A DNA stretch of 5,808 nt from Bdellovibrionaceae bacterium UBA2351. GTDB lineage: Bacteria; Bdellovibrionota; Bdellovibrionia; Bdellovibrionales; Bdellovibrionaceae. Location: NCBI GenBank assembly GCA_002344565.1, contig DDTZ01000071.1:1-5808 (forward strand). Direction: 5' to 3'. Of this stretch, positions 1-5,794 are shown piece after piece (positions within the stretch are counted from its first letter, which is position 1; the number at the start of each line of letters is the position of its first letter). Position numbers and translations under genes: made by a program. The notes beneath the pieces are model-generated. The model searched no databases. It was not told where the DNA came from and saw nothing but the letters and a program-made list of their open reading frames with translations.

Positions 1-740
1 AGAGTTTTGATATCAACACACATCATCGCAGTTGAAATAACAATTAAATAAATAATGATTGTCGTGCCTAGTGCGGTGAGAATAGCTTTTGGGATCGTAT
101 TTTTTGGGTCCATCACTTCTTCACCGAGAGTGGCAATCCGTGCGTAGCCAGCAAATGCAAAGAACATTAGCCCCGCCGCTTGAAGAATGCCAAAGAAACC
201 AATCTCATCTGGTGGTTGCCACAATCGTGATGGCTCCGCATCACCTCCAGCGATCGCGGCAAAAACAACAATCGCAAGAGTGCTAAGCACGATGGAGACC
301 AAAATCTTAGTCACGAGAGCTGTCTTTTTAATTCCAAAAAAATTAACTAAGGTAAGTGTTAGCACCGAGGTGATCGCGATAGGTCGAGCCAATTCCGGCG
401 CAGCGTAGTGAGCAAATGTCAGCGCCATCGCCGAACAACTGGCAATTTTACCGATAACAAATCCCCATCCGGCTAGGAATCCCCAGTAGTCTCCTAAACG
501 CTTTCGTCCGTATATATAGGTTCCGCCTGATTCGGGATAGACAGACGCCAATTGGGCCATGGTGGACGCATTTACGAGAGCCAGAAGTCCGGCAATAATA
601 ACGGCAATCAGAAGGGCACCACCTGCTGCGGCCGATGCGGGGCCTGCCGCTGAAAAAATACCAGCACCAATCATTGAGCCTAAACCAATGATGACTGCAT
701 CTTTTGTTTTAAGTCGTCGCTCAAGCCGTGACGGGTCCGT
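1..740 (-). CDS. APC-superfamily amino acid permease, 3' end outside window, probable ACG start
   Basis: Inner-membrane transporter of the amino acid-polyamine-organocation superfamily; 246 codons are present, open to the left edge without a stop. Residues 14-36 form TM1 with the signature GLGSMIGAGIF, whose unwound glycine-rich part binds the substrate amino or carboxyl groups in this superfamily. The conserved TM6 and following loop reads FFAFAGYARIATLGEE and leads into DPKNTIPKAI, as in many bacterial APC permeases. About seven of the expected 12 membrane segments are visible. The frame is open upstream to a TGA near 769-771 but contains no ATG, GTG or TTG before Met23 (672-674), which lies inside TM1 and would destroy it. 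I place the start at ACG 738-740, giving the N-terminus (M)DPSRLERRLKTKDAV, because AAGGA lies 6 bases upstream. It starts 44 bases after the REC-kinase stop, on the same strand. Substrate is unknown. Family assignment is firm; the start is inferred. Confidence 0.88.
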
Positions 741-746
741 AGAGAA

Positions 747-751
747 TCCTT
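747..751 (-). promoter_or_regulatory. Shine-Dalgarno AAGGA for the permease ACG start
   Basis: Read on the minus strand, AAGGA is followed by six bases (TTCTCT) and then ACG GAC CCG, in frame with the permease. Spacing is ideal. It is the only good ribosome-binding site in the gap after the REC-kinase and is the main reason for placing the start at ACG 738-740. Confidence 0.5.
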
Positions 752-784
752 GGTTGTATATTTCAAAATTTCAGAAAATTTATA

Positions 785-1897
785 CTACAAAGCCGGTAAC
801 AGGATAGAAAATTCTGACCCGACATTTAATTCTGTTGAAACCGAAATTTCGCCGCCCCAAGACTCTACAATTCTAACCGAGGTCGCCAGTCCTAATCCAG
901 TTCCTTGGCCAACGTCTTTCGTTGTGAAGAACGGCTTAAAAAGGTTTCTTCGGTTCTCTTCCGAAATGCCGCATCCGTTATCTTTAACGGATAATTTAAT
1001 TTGGTTTTTATGGGACTCGGTCTTTAATGCGACTTCGTATGCGCGATCGGGAAACTGTTTTCTGGCTTCCGCTATCGCGTGCATTGAATTAATAAGGAGG
1101 TTTAAGAGAACTTGCCCCAGTGGTCCGGCTTCTGCCTTAACAAAATAAGAATGAGTAAACTGTTTAGTAAGGGTAATGTTGTTTCGATCAAATTCGTGTT
1201 CTAAGAGATTGAGCACGTCCTGAATTGTTTTGTTTAAATCCACCGACGATCCATGTTCCGATTTTTGCTCGCGGGCGATATGCAATAATGAACTGACTAG
1301 TTTTGTAATGCGGTCGATCTGAGAAATAATAACGCCCAGATCCTTTTTTAGTAGCTCGTTATTTCCTGCTTTTGATTCTGCTAGTTCTGCGCGACTTCGA
1401 ATAATTCCCATTGGGGTGCCAATTTCATGCGCGAGGCTGGATGCAAGCAATCCCAATGAAGCTAATCTATCTTGTTGCAGAATTTGAGCTTTGCTTTCAC
1501 GAAGTTCTTCCATGTCGTGGTTTTGTTTGATCGCATAGCGAATCGATCGTTCTAAAAGGGGGCTGGTCAATTGACCTTTGACTAAATAGTCTGACGCACC
1601 AACATGCATCGCCTTGATATCTAGCTCAAAATCAACTAGCCCAGTTAGAAAAATAATTGGATACGAAAACGTACTTTTTCTAACTTCGCTCAAAAGCTCC
1701 AAACCGGTTTTTTCCCCGAGTCTGTAATCTAAAAGACAGGCATCGAATATCTGCTCGTTCAAAGCGGCTCGGCCATCATTGTAGTTTGATTTCCAAGTGA
1801 CTTTGTATTTAGACGACGTCACGTCAGATAATAATTCACGGATGTGAAAAAAATCATCCTCGTCGTCGTCAATCAGCAGAATATTGAATTCATTCAT
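785..1897 (-). CDS. REC-histidine kinase (N-terminal receiver fused to HisKA-HATPase)
   Basis: 370-residue soluble sensor kinase without membrane segments or signal peptide. Residues 5-122 are a receiver domain: acidic cluster IDDDEDD at 9-15, phospho-acceptor Asp57 in LLDYRL, Thr85 and Lys107 (LVKG). A short helical linker leads to the HisKA domain with the phosphorylatable His157 in LAHEIGTPMG. The ATPase domain follows with N-box Asn270 (NLLINS), G1 box DNGCG at 306-310, F-box FKPFFTT near 320-326 and G2 box GQGTGLGL at 330-337. All catalytic residues are present, so it should be an active kinase whose input is phosphorylation of its own receiver rather than a ligand-binding domain. Its start overlaps the stop of the preceding single-domain regulator by four bases (ATGA), so translation is probably coupled. 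By context it is likely a relay kinase receiving phosphate or a conformational cue from the upstream PAS kinase; its output partner is not determined. Confidence 0.93.
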   Translation of the reverse strand: MNEFNILLIDDDEDDFFHIRELLSDVTSSKYKVTWKSNYNDGRAALNEQIFDACLLDYRLGEKTGLELLSEVRKSTFSYPIIFLTGLVDFELDIKAMHVGASDYLVKGQLTSPLLERSIRYAIKQNHDMEELRESKAQILQQDRLASLGLLASSLAHEIGTPMGIIRSRAELAESKAGNNELLKKDLGVIISQIDRITKLVSSLLHIAREQKSEHGSSVDLNKTIQDVLNLLEHEFDRNNITLTKQFTHSYFVKAEAGPLGQVLLNLLINSMHAIAEARKQFPDRAYEVALKTESHKNQIKLSVKDNGCGISEENRRNLFKPFFTTKDVGQGTGLGLATSVRIVESWGGEISVSTELNVGSEFSILLPAL

Positions 1898-2361
1898 TTT
1901 GAAGGCCTAGTTTTTGTGACATTCGGTAGTTCAACGATTTCAAACCAGTAGCGGCCAATGTCGCGCATTACGTGCACAAGTGAATCAAATTCAATAGGCT
2001 TTGTGATAAAAGAATTAGCGCCTAAATTATACGATCTAACAATATCTTCTTCCGCCTGAGATGTTGTCAGCACAATGACCGGAATTTGGCTCAGGTGAGG
2101 ATACTTTTTCATTTCGGACAAAACCTCTCGTCCGTCCATTTTCGGCATATTCAAATCTAGTAGTATTAACCCTGGCATCATATTCTTGCCCGATTGTGAT
2201 TGTTCCCATTTTTCGTGAAGCCACTTTATTAAGGACTCGCCATCGTGTACAAAATGAAGCTCATTTACTAAGCGACTTTCAGATAAAGCTTCACGAATCA
2301 TTTCACAATCATCTAAATCATCATCAGCTATTAAGATGGGGACTGAACTTCTGTCTTTCAT
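1894..2361 (-). CDS. Single-domain response regulator, Rcp1-like
   Basis: 155-residue receiver with no output domain. The acidic pocket is ADDDLDD (12-18), the phospho-acceptor is Asp69 in LILLDLNMPKMDG, switch residues are Thr99/Thr100 in VIVLTTS, and the conserved lysine is Lys121 in FITKP. The loop after helix alpha-2 and the C-terminal pattern YWFEIVELP are typical of Rcp1-type receivers, the partners of phytochrome-like and related PAS histidine kinases. It overlaps its neighbours by four bases at both ends, directly after a PAS kinase of exactly that partner type. The start ATG has GGAG eight bases upstream. Without a DNA-binding domain it must act by protein contact or phosphotransfer, either as an intermediate between the two kinases or as a phosphate sink. 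This role is inferred from gene order; the family assignment is clear. Confidence 0.94.
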   Translation of the reverse strand: MKDRSSVPILIADDDLDDCEMIREALSESRLVNELHFVHDGESLIKWLHEKWEQSQSGKNMMPGLILLDLNMPKMDGREVLSEMKKYPHLSQIPVIVLTTSQAEEDIVRSYNLGANSFITKPIEFDSLVHVMRDIGRYWFEIVELPNVTKTRPSK

Positions 2362-3482
2362 AAAGAGGACTCCGTATTTTGTTTAATAGGAAGGGAAATA
2401 ATAAATGTTGAGCCGCTACCAAGCTCAGACTGCGCGGCAATGCGGCCACCATGGCGATCGATAATCTTTCGGCAAACAGCTAAACCAATGCCCGTGCCTT
2501 CGTATTCGTGGCGGCCATGCAGGCGCTGAAAAATAGTGAAAATTCTATCTGCGTATTTCTGCTCGAAACCGATACCATTGTCCGCGATTTTAATCTCGCA
2601 TAGTGTTTCGTTCACATTCGCAGATATGGTGACAATTGGTGGACAGTCGGGTTTGTGAAACTTTAAAGCATTGCTTATTAAATTTTGAAATAACTGATGC
2701 ATTTGTGTCGGGTCGGCGTCAATGTCGGGTAGATTAGAAATATTGACCGTGCCGGCCGTTTGTTCAATACGTACCTCTAAATCTGATTTCACCTGATTAA
2801 CTATTTTATTTAACGAAACCTGAGAAAATGGATTGGCCTTGGTCGTCACGCGTGAATACGTCAGTAAATCATTAATTAAAATCTGCATGCGTTTGGCGGA
2901 GGCCTGAACTCGATCCAGATAATCATACGCTTCTGGAGAAATACTATCTTTGGCTTTAAGTTTCACCCGATCTGAAAACGTCTGAATCTTTCTAAGTGGT
3001 TCCTGCAAATCATGCGCAGCGACCGATGCAAAGTCTTGAAGTTCTTGATTGCTGATTTCTAGTTTTTTTGAATAAATTTTTAATTGTTCTTCGGCCAATT
3101 TTCGTTCGGTGATTTCGTAGCGTACGGCCACGTACTGCTCTGGTTTTCCGTCGGCATCCATAAAAGGAACGATTGTCGTATTTACCCAATATAACGAGCC
3201 ATCTTTGGCGCGGTTTCTAATTTCGCCTTCCCAAGTTTTTCCTTGGGAAATTGTTTTCCACATATCGATGAAAAACTCTTTCGGGTGGAAATGGGAATTG
3301 ATGATTCTATGGGTATTACCCAGTAGTTCGCTTTCGGAGTACTTCGAAATGGCACAGAATTTTTTATTTACGTATGTAATTTTACCGCTCTTGTCTGTAA
3401 TCGCGACGATGGCCGCTTCATCGATCGCAGACTTTAAATGCAGGAAATCTTGGCTAGATAGACCTTCAGTTGTTTTTTTCAT
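2358..3482 (-). CDS. Soluble PAS-domain histidine kinase
   Basis: 374-residue cytoplasmic kinase with no membrane segments. Residues about 15-126 form one PAS domain, ending in the usual PAS-PAC exit YVAVRYEITERKLAE. A coiled-coil linker (about 127-150) leads to HisKA with His157 in FASVAAHDLQEPLRKI, the H-box style of the phytochrome-kinase group. The ATPase domain has Asn271 in QNLISNALKF, G1 box DNGIGF at 301-306, an F-box region IFTIFQRLHG and G2 box GTGIGL at 329-334. No PAS cofactor ligand (such as a flavin-binding cysteine motif or haem histidine) stands out, so the signal is unknown. Its start lies 17 bases inside the activator gene, with AGGA eight bases before the ATG, and its stop overlaps the next receiver gene by four. 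Likely partners are that Rcp1-like receiver, the receiver of the activator, and possibly the receiver of the REC-kinase. Confidence 0.94.
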   Translation of the reverse strand: MKKTTEGLSSQDFLHLKSAIDEAAIVAITDKSGKITYVNKKFCAISKYSESELLGNTHRIINSHFHPKEFFIDMWKTISQGKTWEGEIRNRAKDGSLYWVNTTIVPFMDADGKPEQYVAVRYEITERKLAEEQLKIYSKKLEISNQELQDFASVAAHDLQEPLRKIQTFSDRVKLKAKDSISPEAYDYLDRVQASAKRMQILINDLLTYSRVTTKANPFSQVSLNKIVNQVKSDLEVRIEQTAGTVNISNLPDIDADPTQMHQLFQNLISNALKFHKPDCPPIVTISANVNETLCEIKIADNGIGFEQKYADRIFTIFQRLHGRHEYEGTGIGLAVCRKIIDRHGGRIAAQSELGSGSTFIISLPIKQNTESSL

Positions 3483-4869
3483 TTATATCATCCTGTGGTT
3501 CAGGGGTATCGTCAGATACCATTCCGTAAATGCGTTCTTTGCGGTATAACGTACGGCGACTAATGCCAAGGATTTCGGCGGCTTCGTCTTTTTTGTTTTT
3601 AACTTCACCCATAATCAGTTTGATATAACGCTCTTCTAGCTTTTCAAGCGTTGGTCGGTCAGCGTGCAGTTGTTCGATGTTTTGCTGAGCTTCTTCTAGT
3701 GCACTTCCAAGAACGACATTCTTTTCAATCAATTTGCCGGGGCTTAAAACAATGGCTCGTTCAATAACATTTTCTAGTTCCCGCACGTTTCCGGGCCAAG
3801 GATGCGCCATCAAAACGCTCATAGCTTCTGGGGTTGCTCCTTGTACCATCGAGCCATTTCTGGCTGCAAATTTTTTAATAAACGCATCAACTAGGATAGG
3901 GATATCTTCGATACGTTCACGTAATGGGGGGACACGGATGGGCACTACGTTTAGTCTGTAAAATAAATCTTCTCGGAACTTCCCGTCTTTCGCCATAATT
4001 TTTAAGTCACGATGGGTAGCCGCTATAATTCTGACATCGATTTCTTTATGAGCATTGCTGCCGACCGGTCTAATCGTACGCTCTTGAAGGACTCGTAATA
4101 GCTTGGCTTGTAGTTGTAAACTCATATCACCAATTTCATCTAGAAAAAGGGTTCCGTGATTAGCCTCTTCGAAAAGGCCTTTCTTGTCGGCGATGGCGCC
4201 CGTGAATGAGCCTTTGACATGACCAAAGAGTTCACTTTCCAAAAGGTGCTCAGGAATAGCCGTACAGTTTATTGCGATGAAGGGCTTACTTTTGCGAGGA
4301 CTTGCATTGTGTAAAGCCCGTGCAACTAACTCTTTACCAGAGCCACTTTCCCCAGAAATCAAAACGCTAGCAGACGCGGGAGCGACCACTTTAATTAATT
4401 CAAATACAGACGTAATCGAGGGGCTTTTTCCAACAATAGAATCTAAGGAGAATGTTTTATTGAGTTCTTTTTTTAAGGTTGCGTTTTCATTTTTAAGAGA
4501 GACTCGTTCACTCGCACGCTTGACCAGAAGTTTCATTTCTTCGTTCTTAAACGGTTTAACGATGTAATGATACGCGCCTAGCTTCATCGCCTCGATTGCA
4601 GTTTCAATTGAACCAAATGCCGTCATCATAATTGAGACAATTGACGGATGATCCGATTGAATTTTTTTTAGAAACATTAATCCGTCTATGTCTTTCATTT
4701 TATGATCAGTAATCAGAATATGAGGAAGATCAGTTTTGAATTTAACGAGCGCTTCGGATGCGGATGTATACTGACTCGTTTTGTAGCCCTCGTCGGATAG
4801 AAGGTCGGCAACAACTCGCCCCATTTCTCTATCATCATCAACGATCGCTATTTTTATTTCCATGGCCAT
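3466..4869 (-). CDS. NtrC-family sigma-54 response regulator (REC-AAA+-Fis HTH)
   Basis: 467-residue bacterial enhancer-binding protein. Residues 5-118 are a receiver: DDD at 11-13, phospho-acceptor Asp55 (LITDHKM), Thr83 and Lys105 (IVKPF). Residues 144-380 are the AAA+ sigma-54 interaction domain: Walker A GESGSGKE (173-180), the sigma-54 contact loop written GSFTGA (220-225) instead of the common GAFTGA, Walker B LFLDEIGDM (241-249), arginine-finger region FREDLFYRLN (298-307) and WPGNVREL (358-365). A Fis-type helix-turn-helix lies at about 426-446 (DEAAEILGISRRTLYRK). It drives ATP-dependent opening of sigma-54 promoters when phosphorylated. The ATG at 4869 has AGGAA a few bases upstream; a second ATG two codons later is less well placed. 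It is the first gene of the leftward operon, next to paired palindromes and a sigma-54 promoter that are its probable targets. Confidence 0.96.
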   Translation of the reverse strand: MAMEIKIAIVDDDREMGRVVADLLSDEGYKTSQYTSASEALVKFKTDLPHILITDHKMKDIDGLMFLKKIQSDHPSIVSIMMTAFGSIETAIEAMKLGAYHYIVKPFKNEEMKLLVKRASERVSLKNENATLKKELNKTFSLDSIVGKSPSITSVFELIKVVAPASASVLISGESGSGKELVARALHNASPRKSKPFIAINCTAIPEHLLESELFGHVKGSFTGAIADKKGLFEEANHGTLFLDEIGDMSLQLQAKLLRVLQERTIRPVGSNAHKEIDVRIIAATHRDLKIMAKDGKFREDLFYRLNVVPIRVPPLRERIEDIPILVDAFIKKFAARNGSMVQGATPEAMSVLMAHPWPGNVRELENVIERAIVLSPGKLIEKNVVLGSALEEAQQNIEQLHADRPTLEKLEERYIKLIMGEVKNKKDEAAEILGISRRTLYRKERIYGMVSDDTPEPQDDINEKNN

Positions 4870-4903
4870 AGTTTTCCTATCTGTTTATTCTTCAAAATAC
4901 TTA

Positions 4904-4919
4904 TCAACAACAATGCCAA
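4904..4919 (-). promoter_or_regulatory. Possible weak sigma-54 promoter of the leftward operon
   Basis: On the minus strand TTGGCA-N6-TTGA has a good -24 element (TGGCA) and correct spacing, but the -12 element is TTGA instead of TTGC. It would start transcription near 4893, about 24 bases before the activator ATG. The mismatch in the -12 GC makes this only a candidate. Confidence 0.3.
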
Positions 4920-5023
4920 GGATGCTTTTGGCGGTGGGTTTTCTATACTGCCATAAATACCTAATATTTAACGTAAAAACATCGTGTGTGATGAAATTAG
5001 TACTAGTCTAAAAGCATAACCAA

Positions 5024-5034
5024 GACAACTTGTC
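5024..5034. promoter_or_regulatory. Palindromic operator / upstream activator site, distal copy
   Basis: GACAACTTGTC is a perfect inverted repeat of GACAA around one central base. Its centre (5029) lies about 115 bases upstream of the predicted sigma-54 transcription start. It is one of two copies in the divergent region and is the likely binding site of a dimeric Fis-type helix-turn-helix regulator, most simply the adjacent NtrC-family protein. Confidence 0.65.
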
Positions 5035-5054
5035 AGCGCTGGCGGGCGCGCAGT

Positions 5055-5065
5055 GACAAATTGTC
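5055..5065. promoter_or_regulatory. Palindromic operator / upstream activator site, proximal copy
   Basis: GACAAATTGTC repeats the distal palindrome with only the central base changed. The centres (5029 and 5060) are 31 bp apart, close to three turns of B-DNA, so two dimers would sit on the same face as sigma-54 activators often do. Its centre is about 84 bases upstream of the predicted transcription start. Confidence 0.65.
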
Positions 5066-5116
5066 TCAAGTGGAAGGGATAGGGCTTTCTATTAGCGATT
5101 TAATTGTATTTTAGGC

Positions 5117-5133
5117 TTGGCGGCTCGATTGCC
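5117..5133 (+). promoter_or_regulatory. Sigma-54 (-24/-12) promoter of the CBS operon
   Basis: TTGGCGG-CTCGA-TTGCC matches the sigma-54 consensus YTGGCAC-N5-TTGCW with the invariant GG (5119-5120) and GC (5131-5132) exactly 10 bases apart. Deviations are GG for AC after TGGC, and C for W after TTGC. Counting from the -12 C, transcription should begin near 5144, giving a leader of about 38 bases. The divergent sigma-54 activator gene and paired upstream sites support it. Confidence 0.75.
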
Positions 5134-5150
5134 AATAAATCTTTACAGAT

Positions 5151-5166
5151 GGGCCGATGCCGGCCC
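5151..5166 (+). other. GC-rich leader hairpin before the CBS gene
   Basis: GGGCCG and CGGCCC form a perfect six-base-pair stem around the four-base loop ATGC. The hairpin starts about seven bases from the predicted 5' end of the mRNA and ends five bases before the ribosome-binding site. No run of T follows, so it is not an intrinsic terminator; it may stabilise the transcript or modulate ribosome access. Confidence 0.5.
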
Positions 5167-5171
5167 AATAC

Positions 5172-5175
5172 GGAG
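5172..5175 (+). promoter_or_regulatory. Shine-Dalgarno GGAG for the CBS TTG start
   Basis: GGAG is followed by six bases and then TTG AAA ACG at 5182, in frame with the CBS protein. It decides the start: the longer reading frame, which could open at TTG 5104, would begin upstream of the sigma-54 promoter and has no ribosome-binding site. Confidence 0.7.
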
Positions 5176-5181
5176 ACTAAA

Positions 5182-5589
5182 TTGAAAACGATACCGCAGA
5201 TTCGAAAGTATATGACCTACTTGCCAAAGACGATCACTCATGATCAGACGATTGTTCAAGCTAAAGATCTGATGAAAAAGCTTCATATTCGACATCTTCC
5301 CGTTATGAAACAGGGGAAGTTAATCGGTATCCTTACGGACCGAGATATTAATTTGGTGTCCCAATTTATTGCCATTCATCCCGAAAGAACTCGAGTCGAG
5401 GACGCCTGTACGCCAGAGCCGTATTCAACGAGTCCCGATACTTTTTTAACTGACGTTGTTACTTATATGGCCGAGCACAAGTTAGGGTCTGCACTTATCG
5501 TTGAAAATGAAAAACTCGTGGGCATATTTACAGAATTAGATGCGTACAGAGCGATCGCAGATTTGTTCGAGACACGACTTAAAGACTAA
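5182..5589 (+). CDS. Two-CBS-domain protein
   Basis: Small cytoplasmic protein of 135 residues made almost entirely of a tandem CBS pair (Bateman module). CBS1 covers about residues 7-62 (IRKYMTYLPKTI to GILTDRDI) and CBS2 about 73-128 (VEDACTPEPYSTSP to GIFTELDAYRA). Both end in the G-h-x-T-x-x-D type motif (GILTDRD, GIFTELD) that contacts the ribose and phosphates of adenine nucleotides in other CBS proteins, so AMP, ADP, ATP or a related ligand is likely. Stand-alone CBS pairs usually act as energy or redox sensors that bind a partner; no partner is identifiable here. The start is TTG 5182 with GGAG six bases upstream; an ATG at 5212 is the alternative but lacks a good ribosome-binding site and would cut into the first domain. 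It is the first gene of a rightward operon apparently driven by a sigma-54 promoter. Confidence 0.9.
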   Translation: MKTIPQIRKYMTYLPKTITHDQTIVQAKDLMKKLHIRHLPVMKQGKLIGILTDRDINLVSQFIAIHPERTRVEDACTPEPYSTSPDTFLTDVVTYMAEHKLGSALIVENEKLVGIFTELDAYRAIADLFETRLKD

Positions 5590-5602
5590 AAGGGGAGTTA
5601 AA

Positions 5603-5794
5603 ATGAAATCGATCGATAAATTGTCGAATTTTTTGTTAAATGTTCTAATTGTTATTTCGATTATTCTGATTTCACTTATTTCGTTTCATACGTTTGCCGC
5701 TGAGGTTGAAACCATTCCGTTTAAAGAATACAAAGATGAAATGCGAAAAGAAGGACAGTTTTTTTCGGTGCATTTTTCAGTTGGAAGCCCCATT
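5603..5794 (+). CDS. Exported protein of unknown function, N-terminal part only
   Basis: The ATG at 5603 has AGGGGAG five bases upstream and begins 13 bases after the CBS stop, so the two genes are probably co-transcribed. Sixty-four codons are trustworthy before the adapter sequence. Residues 1-9 carry lysines, residues 10-29 are a long hydrophobic segment rich in Leu, Ile, Val and Ser, and SFHTFAAEVE around residues 27-36 offers a signal peptidase site near Ala32/Ala33. A periplasmic, secreted or outer-membrane protein, or a single-anchor membrane protein, would fit. The visible mature part (ETIPFKEYKDEMRKEGQFF, then SVHFSVGSP) is charged and I do not recognise a family. Any residues read from 5795 onward are artificial. 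Confidence 0.75.

Larger units (their letters stand above)
4870..5181. other. Divergent intergenic control region
   Basis: The 312 bases between the leftward activator gene and the rightward CBS gene contain no credible coding sequence. They hold a weak leftward sigma-54-like site (4904-4919), twin palindromes (5024-5034 and 5055-5065) around a GC-rich spacer, a rightward sigma-54 promoter (5117-5133) and a leader hairpin (5151-5166). The parts at 4930-5020 and 5066-5116 are AT-rich and could help DNA bending, but I found no convincing IHF site or sigma-70 promoter there. Confidence 0.8.

Noticed and set aside
250..257. HIP1 octamer and Rcp1-like receiver as evidence of a cyanobacterium
   Set aside because: The NtrC-family activator and -24/-12 promoter need sigma-54, which cyanobacteria lack; Rcp1-like receivers are spread widely in other bacteria.
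752..784. A-T rich near-repeats between the REC-kinase and permease as a terminator
   Set aside because: The AAATTTC-type repeats are direct rather than a stable GC-bearing hairpin, so termination is not supported.
89..807. Three short plus-strand open frames at 89-286, 187-408 and 559-807
   Set aside because: They lie antisense to the permease, whose minus-strand frame is unmistakable, and their translations look like no protein family and lack ribosome-binding sites.
750..1148. 132-codon plus-strand open frame
   Set aside because: Antisense shadow of the REC-kinase ATPase domain, which carries all its conserved motifs on the minus strand.
2036..2224. 62-codon minus-strand open frame in another phase
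   Set aside because: Nested inside the well-conserved single-domain response regulator.
3205..4567. Plus-strand open frames at 3205-3549, 3734-3961 and 4277-4567
   Set aside because: All are antisense to the PAS kinase or the NtrC-family gene and have no recognisable content.
4929..4944. Rightward TTGGCGG element as a second sigma-54 promoter
   Set aside because: The position that should hold the -12 GC reads TC, and it lies about 250 bases from the CBS start upstream of the palindromes.
5023..5066. The large inverted repeat as a bidirectional transcription terminator
   Set aside because: No T-run follows on either strand, it lies between divergent gene starts rather than ends, and each arm is itself a perfect palindrome, which fits operator DNA better.
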